Source of the DNA: an uncultured bacterium
GTDB lineage: Bacteria; Verrucomicrobiota; Kiritimatiellia; UBA8416; CALETX01
Direction of reading: 5' to 3'
NCBI GenBank assembly: GCA_937920455.1
Contig: CALETX010000432.1
Location: 1 to 9,594 of the forward strand
DNA: 9,594 nt
The notes under the pieces were generated by a model. That model searched no databases, had not been told where the DNA came from, and worked only from the letters and a program-made list of their open reading frames with translations. Positions 1 to 6,576 of the stretch are shown one piece after another; the stretch's first letter is position 1, and each line of letters starts with the position of its first letter. The position numbers and the translations under genes are program-made.

Positions 1-1981
1 CGGCCAGAGGAATCAAGTCATCAATCGCAATCAGATTCTGCCCGAGCAGAATTTTTCGGCGTCTCTCGAAAGCCGCCCGGCATTCTTCAGACAACCTGTC
101 GCAGGACGACGTTCCTGCCGCTGCTGCGTATTTCTTCAAGATGGCGGCCGCGTGTCGCTTGCCTCCTGCTGCCAGTTGAAGCGCTTTATCTGCCTCTGCG
201 TCATTCGCAATATGCCAGTTGTCAGGCAGAGAGACATTGCCGCCGAACTCGCGAAGCAGATGGTACGCAAGGGAGTGAAAAGTGCCGATGAAGACGCGGG
301 AAGCAGCGGAACCAATAAGGCTTTCGAGCCTTTTTTTCATCTCATCGGCAGCGCGATTGGTGAATGTCAGAGCAAGCACCGACTCGGTTTTGACGTTCTT
401 TTCGGCCACAAGACAGGCGATACGGTGGGTCAATACTCGCGTCTTTCCGGTACCCGGTCCCGCAATCACCAGAACTGGTCCGTCCACTATTTCCGCTGCC
501 GCTCGCTGTTGAGGGTCAAGACCTTCCAGCGCCGAGAAGAGGCCGGCGTGGATAGTGCGGCCTGTTTCTGGCAAAGAGTCAACGCGCTCATCCGATGATG
601 GTCGTTCGACAGGGTGGAAGGGAGTGTCGCGCAGCACGGGCTTTGCCGTTTCGGCTGCTGATGAATTTTTGTCCTCGCAGACAGGCAAGTTGAAGAGGCA
701 AGCTGAGCCGGCCATATCAGCGAGCTCTCCAGGCTTGAACAACCTTATAATGCCGTACTCGCCATCATAGCCCGGCTCTCGAATGACTTTTCCGGCCCTC
801 ATTCGTTTTATGGCCTCAGTGAGCAGGCCAAGACCCGCGCGTTCGAATGCTTCTGTGTCAGAGGAAATGAGCACCATCAGTTCCGGTCCGAATCGTTCGA
901 TGATCTCCCTCCGGCTGTTTTCGACCTTTGCTGACCCTGCGCCCACGCCGAGTATCTCTGACAGAATCTCTTCAAGAGGGATGATGGAGTGTACTATGCC
1001 GGCCGACGCCGGCCGGGAGCCAGGAGGCCGGTCCGCCAGGTCCTCCACCCTGCTCATTACTCCCACGGTGAGTTGCCCGCCGCACAGAGGACATCTTCCG
1101 CCGTGGTCTCTTGTTTCCTCAGGAAGGAAACGGACGCCGCATTTTCTGTGGCCGTCCAGGTGGTATTTGCCTTCCTCAGGGAAGAACTCCACCGTTCCAG
1201 CATAGCCGGTTCCGGTTTGGAGAGCCTGGCGAATGGCGCCGTACGACAGTTCGCAATCAAAAATAGTCGCTTCCCTTGCGAGGCGGGCTGGGGAGTGAGC
1301 GTCGGAACATGAGACAAGCCTGTAGGCATCGAGACTCGATACGCGCCAGTTCATTGCAGGATCGGACGACAGGCCGGTTTCGACGGCAAACACATGGTGG
1401 GCGAGGTCGGCGTAACATTCTGCAATGCTGTCGAACCCGGACTTTGATCCCAGCGCGGAGAACCAGGGCGTCCAGATGTGAGCCGGAATAACGCAGCACT
1501 CAGGGCTGGCATTCAGCGCGATTTCCAGAAGGTCTCTGGAATCCAGCCCAAGGATGGGCCGGCCGTCGGAATTCAGATTTCCAACGCGGGCGAGCATGGT
1601 ATTGAACCGGTTTGCTTCTGAAATGCCTGGCATGAGGACGACGTGGTGGACTTTTCTGGTGTGGCCTTTTTTTTTGTAGATTGTGCATATCTCCGTCTGG
1701 AGAACGAACCGCACCGGCACTGCGATATCCCTGGAAGGACCGGCCGGAAGGCGGGCTTCTACATCAGACCCGGTGTCGTGTTTAAGACGGAACAAGCCCT
1801 GTTCCGCCTCTTCTGTCTGCTGCTGGATTTCCCTGAACCATGTGGGATGGGTAAAATCGCCGGTCCCAACAACTGTCAGGCCTTTGAGTCGGCCCCATTC
1901 GGAAAAATCGGCGAGGGTGGTTCCGCGGCTTGTGGCTCGTGAGAACCGCGAGTGAACATGCAGATCAGCGTAGAAGAGCAT
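1..1981 (-). CDS. Endonuclease Q (PHP)-UvrD helicase fusion, 3' end outside window
   Basis: Predicted DNA-repair protein that joins a lesion-cleaving nuclease to a superfamily 1 helicase. I translated 660 residues from the ATG at 1981; the frame stays open to the window edge. Residues 1-~230 are a PHP domain of the endonuclease Q type: D6-L-H8-V-H10, GDFTH (41-45), TEI with E97, PAH (166-168) and SDAH (226-229) supply the usual metal ligands. A zinc-ribbon-like set follows (C281, C297, C300), then YDGEYG (405-410), which fits the endonuclease Q C-terminus. A linker (~425-485) leads to the helicase: a Q-motif-like LDPQQ, Walker A GPGTGKT (508-514), motif Ia around TFTNRA (539-544) and GTFHSL (566-571). 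The sequence ends at DDLIPLA, just before the expected DExx box. Known endonuclease Q enzymes cut DNA 5' of deoxyinosine, deoxyuridine or abasic sites. The start is the only in-frame candidate after an upstream TAG, but its ribosome binding site is weak. The MFS gene ends 65 bases upstream. Confidence 0.9.
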   Translation of the reverse strand, partial: MLFYADLHVHSRFSRATSRGTTLADFSEWGRLKGLTVVGTGDFTHPTWFREIQQQTEEAEQGLFRLKHDTGSDVEARLPAGPSRDIAVPVRFVLQTEICTIYKKKGHTRKVHHVVLMPGISEANRFNTMLARVGNLNSDGRPILGLDSRDLLEIALNASPECCVIPAHIWTPWFSALGSKSGFDSIAECYADLAHHVFAVETGLSSDPAMNWRVSSLDAYRLVSCSDAHSPARLAREATIFDCELSYGAIRQALQTGTGYAGTVEFFPEEGKYHLDGHRKCGVRFLPEETRDHGGRCPLCGGQLTVGVMSRVEDLADRPPGSRPASAGIVHSIIPLEEILSEILGVGAGSAKVENSRREIIERFGPELMVLISSDTEAFERAGLGLLTEAIKRMRAGKVIREPGYDGEYGIIRLFKPGELADMAGSACLFNLPVCEDKNSSAAETAKPVLRDTPFHPVERPSSDERVDSLPETGRTIHAGLFSALEGLDPQQRAAAEIVDGPVLVIAGPGTGKTRVLTHRIACLVAEKNVKTESVLALTFTNRAADEMKKRLESLIGSAASRVFIGTFHSLAYHLLREFGGNVSLPDNWHIANDAEADKALQLAAGGKRHAAAILKKYAAAAGTSSCDRLSEECRAAFERRRKILLGQNLIAIDDLIPLA

Positions 1982-2046
1982 ATTTACGTAGCCGCACTTT
2001 GTTTTGACTGCCTTCTTGCTGTGTTTGCCTTTTGGCGGGCGCTATG

Positions 2047-3246
2047 TCAAGAACGCGCATCGCATTCATTATTTTCTGCCGGCGGTGGGATCCTGATCAT
2101 GCTGCTTGTGAACATTGTCGCGAGCGCCAGCAGCGCTGCGCCGACGAACACTGCGCTATGGCCGTACTTGACCCAGACCAGTCCGCCGACCGACGGCAGG
2201 CTCATGGAGACCGCATGATTTATGCTGACGCCGAGGGAGAGGGTGGGGCTTATCTGTTCTTTGCTGCGGGCGATTTTTGCAACATAAGTGTCACGCGCCA
2301 TGCCGGTTCCGAAAAGAAGCTGATCTGCGACCAGACAGGCGCTCAGGATTGCCAGTGCCGCTCGCGCGTCGGAAATGAGATGCGCGAAACCGTAAACCAG
2401 GCAGACTATGGCGGTTAGCGCCGCGTCGGTCATCAGGACCGCTCTTTCGCCGAACCGGTCTATGGCTCTGCCGAGCAATGGCTGGAAGGCTATTCCCAGG
2501 AGGGAAGCGATGATCCACATTCTGGCAAATATGGTTGGGGGTTGATGAAAAATCTTTACCAGCACCCAGGGACCGAAGGTGATGAAAATCTGTTTGCGCG
2601 CGCCGAAGAACAGGCTGAGGACGTAATAGATGCTGAACCTTTTTTCGAAAACGAATTTGGGGCGTTCGAGATGGGCTCCGGGCATGCGCATGCCGAACAG
2701 AAAAAGCGATCCTGCAAGGGCGGCGGCTCCTCCAAGGCTGTAAAGCAATCTGTAGTTTCTGTCCTTTCCGGACATTACGGCTATGACGATGAGGCAGCCT
2801 ATGATGCTTGCGGCAATGCCGACCGCCTGTATCTGGCCGAGGCGTTTTCCTTGCTCATCGCCGCTGGCGAGCTGCATGGCAAGCGATGAGCGGACAGGCA
2901 TGATGAGGTGCGTTCCGATGCTCCATAGTGTCAGGAAGGCGAGCATTGAGCCCCAGTCTGCCGGCCATGCTGCAATCCCCAGCATGCCGAATCCGACAGC
3001 AGTGGCCGACAGACCAGCGAGGACTGTTTCGGGAGCAAAGGCAAGCAGGCCGGTCATGAGCGCAGTGAGGAACCCCGGAAGTTCGCGCGGAAACTCAAGA
3101 AAGCCGCGGGCGTCTGCTCCCAGATGGAAGACGTCATTGTAATAGTTGTTGAAGCTGGTCTCGGATATTCCCACGGAGATGGACAGCACGGCTGTACCGG
3201 TCAAAAGAAGCCAAAGTTGAAAACATCTATATCGGTTTGCATTCAC
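2047..3246 (-). CDS. MFS transporter, substrate unknown
   Basis: Inner-membrane secondary transporter of the major facilitator superfamily, 399 residues, a normal length for a 12-helix member. Hydrophobic segments alternate with short charged loops along the whole protein, for example residues ~8-28, ~55-75, ~80-115, ~145-163, ~172-187, ~208-226, ~243-260 and the last helices around 335-390. A conserved-looking loop, FLEFPRELPGF (residues ~49-59), follows the first helix and is typical of one uncharacterised MFS subgroup. A basic loop, GRAIDRFGER, between the first helices of the C-terminal half corresponds to the MFS GXXXDRXGRR-type motif. The ATG at 3246 is directly preceded by an in-frame TGA, so the protein cannot start earlier. 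A GGAAGG stretch lies rather far upstream (about 17 bases). It may be co-transcribed with the endonuclease Q-helicase gene 65 bases downstream. Nothing in the sequence identifies the substrate. Confidence 0.9.
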   Translation of the reverse strand: MNANRYRCFQLWLLLTGTAVLSISVGISETSFNNYYNDVFHLGADARGFLEFPRELPGFLTALMTGLLAFAPETVLAGLSATAVGFGMLGIAAWPADWGSMLAFLTLWSIGTHLIMPVRSSLAMQLASGDEQGKRLGQIQAVGIAASIIGCLIVIAVMSGKDRNYRLLYSLGGAAALAGSLFLFGMRMPGAHLERPKFVFEKRFSIYYVLSLFFGARKQIFITFGPWVLVKIFHQPPTIFARMWIIASLLGIAFQPLLGRAIDRFGERAVLMTDAALTAIVCLVYGFAHLISDARAALAILSACLVADQLLFGTGMARDTYVAKIARSKEQISPTLSLGVSINHAVSMSLPSVGGLVWVKYGHSAVFVGAALLALATMFTSSMIRIPPPAENNECDARS

Positions 3247-3606
3247 ATTAAGTCGCGTCCTTCCAGATGGGACACAGAAACTCAGAACATAATGCGTCAG
3301 CCAGGAAAGTCCATATCGTTAACCTACGGTTATCGGGCTGCATTGGGCTCGAGATCATGAGCCAAAGCTGGAAGCGTTGCACACGATGACCAGCCTGTGA
3401 GTCACGACATCGCACAGGGCGGCGATGCGCATTTTCATTTACCACAGCTGGGGCTAGATCCGGGTCGGGTTGCCAAGTCCTCATGGGACAGTGTTAACGG
3501 TGCGTTGCCTTCTCCAGTCCTTCGGGGATGCAGTACTCATTTATAAGTTTGATGTGTAACCTCCTGACCCTTCCTTACCCGACCATCTTATTCTATAAGG
3601 GGATAC
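3247..3606. other. Non-coding intergenic region between divergent genes
   Basis: About 360 bases separate the MFS gene (minus) from the response regulator (plus). A minus-strand open frame at 3248-3484 has no recognisable domain and a composition unlike a real protein (scattered R, P, Q, W), so I read the stretch as regulatory. It contains an imperfect palindrome at 3317-3335 and a second weak inverted repeat around 3345-3362 (TTGG-CTC against GAG-CCAA with a bulged G). I found no convincing sigma70 promoter for either gene and no known riboswitch or tRNA. Confidence 0.5.
3317..3335. promoter_or_regulatory. Imperfect palindrome upstream of MFS gene (operator candidate)
   Basis: TAACC (3320-3324) and GGTTA (3328-3332) are perfect inverted copies around a 3-base centre. 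CG pairs extend both sides after one T-T mismatch, giving a 19-base dyad. It lies about 70 bases upstream of the MFS start, where a repressor or activator could bind. No regulator gene is adjacent, so this is only a candidate. Confidence 0.3.
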
Positions 3607-3607
3607 C

Positions 3608-4135
3608 ATGTACCTCCCGTGTTCCACACGTGGAGGGATTTCTTCTTGCGGTGAAATGGCATCCGTGACAGATTGGGATACACGTTTGGAGACGGCAGCC
3701 GTTGGCATGAGCGATTCCAAGGTCATACTGATCATTGATGATGATGCCGAGTTTGTCGAATCTAACCGGGATTTGTTGGAGGCATACGGCTACATCGTGC
3801 ATACTGCTTCAAACGGCACAGAGGGTCTTGCAAGGGCAAAGGATCTTCGGCCGGATCTGATAATTCTCGACGTGATGATGGCCGCACTTACAGAGGGATT
3901 TGATGTGGCAAGGCGTATTTCAGAAGCGCCAGAACTCAGGGACGTGAAGATTCTTCTGGTTACCGGAATGAGGGACATGCTGCGCCTTGAGAAGCCGTTG
4001 GAACCAGAGAGGAGTTGGCTCCCGGTTGACAGAGTGCTGGACAAGCCGATATCGCCGCCGCGTCTTCTGGCTGAGATAGAACGGCTTCTGGGTGTGCCTG
4101 TCAGGCGGGAAGAGCGTGGCGCGCCGCAGGGCTGA
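3608..4135 (+). CDS. Stand-alone receiver-domain response regulator
   Basis: CheY-like single-domain phospho-acceptor of a two-component system, cytoplasmic, with no DNA-binding or enzymatic output domain. Numbering from the ATG at 3608 (175 residues), the acidic pocket is D44-D45-D46, the phosphorylated aspartate is D88 in LDVMM, the switch threonine is T119 in VTGM, and the conserved lysine is K146 before P147. The segment after the phospho-aspartate (AALTEGFDVARR) and the long T119-K146 interval are slightly larger than in CheY. The start is uncertain. The ATG at 3608 has the best ribosome binding site (AAGGGG at 3597-3602, 5-base spacing) but adds about 33 residues not seen in receiver domains. 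The ATG at 3707 (MSDSKVILIIDDD) matches the usual family start, giving 142 residues, but lacks a good Shine-Dalgarno sequence. ATG 3656 is a third option. No histidine kinase is in the window, so its partner is unknown. It converges on hypB. Confidence 0.88.
   Translation: MYLPCSTRGGISSCGEMASVTDWDTRLETAAVGMSDSKVILIIDDDAEFVESNRDLLEAYGYIVHTASNGTEGLARAKDLRPDLIILDVMMAALTEGFDVARRISEAPELRDVKILLVTGMRDMLRLEKPLEPERSWLPVDRVLDKPISPPRLLAEIERLLGVPVRREERGAPQG
3613..3636 (+). repeat. Hairpin at the 5' end of the response-regulator gene
   Basis: CCTCC-CGTGT (3613-3622) pairs with ACACG-t-GGAGG (3626-3636): ten base pairs with one bulged T and a 3-base loop. It is followed by a moderately T-rich stretch (ATTTCTTCTT). 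It begins 3 bases after the ATG codon at 3608 (3608-3610). If that ATG is used, the hairpin sits within the first codons and could hinder initiation. If a later ATG is used, it is a leader structure or weak attenuator. Confidence 0.4.
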
Positions 4136-4156
4136 GTGGTGATTGTCGGAGCCCTG
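4127..4156. terminator. Inverted repeat between convergent genes, possible weak terminator
   Basis: CAGGGCT (4127-4133) and AGCCCTG (4150-4156) form a perfect 7-base-pair stem with a 16-base loop. It overlaps the response-regulator stop codon and lies 14 bases beyond the hypB stop. Its position between convergent genes suits a bidirectional terminator. There is no U-tract on either side and the loop is long, so intrinsic termination would be weak. Confidence 0.3.
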
Positions 4157-4169
4157 ATTGATGGTTTGT

Positions 4170-4931
4170 TCAGGAGAAACTCGAACGGCTCTTTACAAGG
4201 CCGACCAGGAAGTCAATCCATTCGTCCATTCCTTGGCATGTTTTGCTGCTGAGTTCAAAGATTCGGATCCGCGGTTGGACCTTCCGGAGATTTCCAAGGC
4301 ACTCGCTTCGGTCCCAGTCAAGTGCGGGGATGAGATCGGTTTTGGTGATCACTGCCACCGACGCGGCCGAGAAAATGGCCGGATACTTAAGGGGTTTATC
4401 TTCGCCTTCGGCGGTGGACAGCAGAACGATCTTCATGGTCTCGCCGAGGTCGTAGGCCGCGGGGCAAACAAGGTTGCCGACGTTTTCGATGAAGAGCAGT
4501 TTGACGCCTTGTTTGAGGACCGACGGCAGGGCTTTCCCGACTCTTTTCGCGTCAAGGTGGCACGCGCCGCGAGTTTCGATTTGCCGCACATGGGCTCCTC
4601 TGCCCTCCAGACGACGCGCGTCGCGGTCGGTTTGTACGTCGCCGGCAATGACCGCGCAGCGTACCCTACCACGTAGTTTGTTGAGGGTTTGTTCAAGCAG
4701 GGTAGTCTTTCCGGCGCCGGGGGAGGAAATGATGTTCAATGCAACTGTTTGCTTGTGTTCGAACAAGTGGCGATTTTGCGCCGCGTATGTTTCGTTATCG
4801 GCTAGCGCGGTGCGTTGAATTTGAACAAGTTCGAGTTTTGGCGGGTGTGAGTGGGAAGTTGTTCCACGGTGGGGTCTGCTTGCTGAGTGTGCCGGTCCGG
4901 TTTTTTTTCCGCATCCACAGTCTTTGCACAT
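4170..4931 (-). CDS. hypB: Hydrogenase nickel-incorporation GTPase HypB
   Basis: SIMIBI-class GTPase that, with HypA, delivers nickel to the large subunit of [NiFe]-hydrogenases (and in some bacteria helps urease); cytoplasmic, 253 residues. The N-terminus MCKDCGC carries the CXXCGC high-affinity nickel motif known from E. coli HypB. It is followed by a short linker with four scattered histidines (15, 21, 27, 29), much less than the His-rich tract of some homologues. The G domain has Walker A SPGAGKTT (70-77), GDVQTD (97-102), the metal-site pair C124-H125 in GACH, C156 in NLVCP, and the base-specificity motif TKTD (196-199). All residues needed for nickel binding and GTP hydrolysis appear present. 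The ATG at 4931 has a good ribosome binding site (GGAG, 7-base spacing). It follows the ATP-grasp/GNAT gene by 91 bases on the same strand and may be the operon's last gene. No hypA, other hyp gene or hydrogenase gene is in the window. Confidence 0.96.
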   Translation of the reverse strand: MCKDCGCGKKTGPAHSASRPHRGTTSHSHPPKLELVQIQRTALADNETYAAQNRHLFEHKQTVALNIISSPGAGKTTLLEQTLNKLRGRVRCAVIAGDVQTDRDARRLEGRGAHVRQIETRGACHLDAKRVGKALPSVLKQGVKLLFIENVGNLVCPAAYDLGETMKIVLLSTAEGEDKPLKYPAIFSAASVAVITKTDLIPALDWDRSECLGNLRKVQPRIRIFELSSKTCQGMDEWIDFLVGLVKSRSSFS

Positions 4932-5022
4932 AGGTTCTCTCCAATGCCGTCTCTCTTCAAAGTCCTTGCTGACTCACAGTTCATTTTCGATATCGCGACG
5001 GCCAGGCATATTGCAAGGATAA

Positions 5023-6576
5023 TCAGAGCGCCTTCATGAAAATGATCTTGTCATCTCCTGGCGCATAGAAATCAGGAATTAGTGCCATTTGCTGGTAGCC
5101 GACCCTGGCATAGAAGGCGCGTGTAGGCGCGTAGTCGCTTCGACCTGAGGTTTCGATGACAATTTTCTTTCCCCCGCGGTCTCTGATGCGAGCCTCTGCA
5201 AATTCCATCATGGCCCGGCCTATTCCTCGTCTTTGTTTGTTCCGAGCCACCGCGATCCAGTAGATGTCGTAGGTTGCTACCGTGCATGGAGTCGGTCCAA
5301 AGCATATCCAACCGACCACAGCGCCTTCATCCTCCACGACGAAAGACTGATAATCGCCTGTGGGCGTTTCTCGTATGGAATCATCCAGGACTTCTCGGGC
5401 AATGCGCAACTCATCCGGCCTGAAGAACGCAGGCTGGGTGAGGAGCGAGAGCACGTGATCCCTGTCGGCGGCTGTGATGCAGCGGATGCGGAGCCGGCCA
5501 TCGTTCCGTGACGTGAAGAGCCGGCGGTCCATCTGCTCGATGGGTACGGAAGGGGGGAGGCGCTCGGCGGCGTTGTCCAGAATGGCATGAACGAACTGGT
5601 CGAAGCTTATTCCGCCGGCTGTAAGAGCTGCTGCAAAACCTGCGGATGGCGAAATGTCGGGGTTTGGATTCACCTCCAGGATGTAGAAAGTATTGTCGTT
5701 GGAGTTGACCCTGAAATCAACCCTGGCGTAGTCGCGGCAGCCTAGAGCTCGCCATGCCACGAGAGCGGCGCATCGGATTTCCTGAGTTAGAGCATCGTCG
5801 AGGGGCGCGGGCACGATGCGTGGCGTATGGATGTATTCGAATGAGTCGGCAATCCATTTGGCCTTGTAGCCGACAATGCGTGGGCGTTCTGGGCCGAACG
5901 CTGAAAAGTCTATTGCAGCCAGCGGGAGCGGTTCTACGGATTGTCCCATTTGGAGTAATGAGACATTTATTTCCATGTCGCCTACCAGACGCTCGACGAC
6001 AGCCGGCTGGCGAAGGCGGTCGTGTATTCTGCGTATCGCTGCCGCAAGCTCAGGGGAGCCCGGTTTGACTACGGCATCCTCGTCAATGCCTTCGCTTCCG
6101 TCGGTTAAGGACGGCTTGACGATCCACAATCCTTCGTCGAGATCTGGCACCGGCTCGCCGGGGCGCACGAGGGTTGCCTGTGGGCATCTCAGTCCGGCGC
6201 CGGCGAGTACTTGTTTGGTGATCCATTTGTCCTGGGCAAGGGCCTGACATGGCGTGTCGCAGCCAGTGACTTCAACTCCCATCGCCCTGCATACTGCTGG
6301 CACAAGCACGTGGTCCATGATCTGTTCTGGGAAGCCTTCGATAAGGTTGAATGCTATTCTGGCCGAATGTCGGAAGAGCGCTCCCGCAAGCTCCTCTATG
6401 TTTCTCAGTCCCACGGTAAGGGCAGGAATTGCCTGCCGTTCAAGCGATTCGCACACTGCGCGTACTTCTTCCATAACTCCGACTTCGCTCTCGGCAAAGC
6501 GAAGAGTTGCCACATCACAGGTGGAGCCGGAGGGGCTGTTGTAAAGGACCAATATGGGGTCAGGCAGATCGGGCAT
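5023..6576 (-). CDS. ATP-grasp ligase-GNAT acetyltransferase fusion
   Basis: Bifunctional cytoplasmic enzyme of 517 residues. Residues 1-~340 are a D-Ala-D-Ala-ligase-like ATP-grasp: FNLIEG (76-81), DK (116-117), the ATP-binding lysine in VKPS (K154) with a glycine/serine loop DGSEG (159-163), VERLVGDMEINV (194-205), ARVDFR (284-289), and the Mg-binding LEVNPNPDI (300-308). The C-terminal part from ~361 is a GNAT domain with the acetyl-CoA pyrophosphate loop QRRGIG (448-453), a preceding YWIAV strand and a late FYARVGY helix-strand. ATP-grasp enzymes join a carboxylate to an amine through an acyl-phosphate; GNAT enzymes acetylate amines. Together they could make and cap a small peptide. I chose the ATG at 6576 because GGAG lies 8 bases upstream; an in-frame TTG at 6609 would add 11 residues. 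The start overlaps the upstream ligase gene by 17 bases, which implies translational coupling. The substrates are unknown; involvement of beta-lysine is inferred from kamA. Confidence 0.9.
   Translation of the reverse strand: MPDLPDPILVLYNSPSGSTCDVATLRFAESEVGVMEEVRAVCESLERQAIPALTVGLRNIEELAGALFRHSARIAFNLIEGFPEQIMDHVLVPAVCRAMGVEVTGCDTPCQALAQDKWITKQVLAGAGLRCPQATLVRPGEPVPDLDEGLWIVKPSLTDGSEGIDEDAVVKPGSPELAAAIRRIHDRLRQPAVVERLVGDMEINVSLLQMGQSVEPLPLAAIDFSAFGPERPRIVGYKAKWIADSFEYIHTPRIVPAPLDDALTQEIRCAALVAWRALGCRDYARVDFRVNSNDNTFYILEVNPNPDISPSAGFAAALTAGGISFDQFVHAILDNAAERLPPSVPIEQMDRRLFTSRNDGRLRIRCITAADRDHVLSLLTQPAFFRPDELRIAREVLDDSIRETPTGDYQSFVVEDEGAVVGWICFGPTPCTVATYDIYWIAVARNKQRRGIGRAMMEFAEARIRDRGGKKIVIETSGRSDYAPTRAFYARVGYQQMALIPDFYAPGDDKIIFMKAL

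Noticed and set aside
152..598. Plus-strand open frames across 1-1960 and opposite hypB, the ligases and kamA
   Set aside because: All lie antisense to genes with clear catalytic motifs and show no domain of their own; they are shadows of the real frames.
3400..3450. CGCACAGGGC stretch resembling the start of a GEMM (c-di-GMP-I) riboswitch
   Set aside because: The downstream conserved core (GACGCAAAGCC block and tetraloop receptor) is absent, so only a short chance match remains.
3248..3484. Minus-strand open frame of 78 codons upstream of the MFS gene
   Set aside because: No recognisable motif, no good ribosome binding site and a composition unlike its neighbours; treated as part of the intergenic region.
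2190..4530. Shared GACCGACGGCAGG string near 2190 and 4518
   Set aside because: Both copies fall inside unrelated coding regions (MFS and hypB) and are too short to indicate a repeat element.
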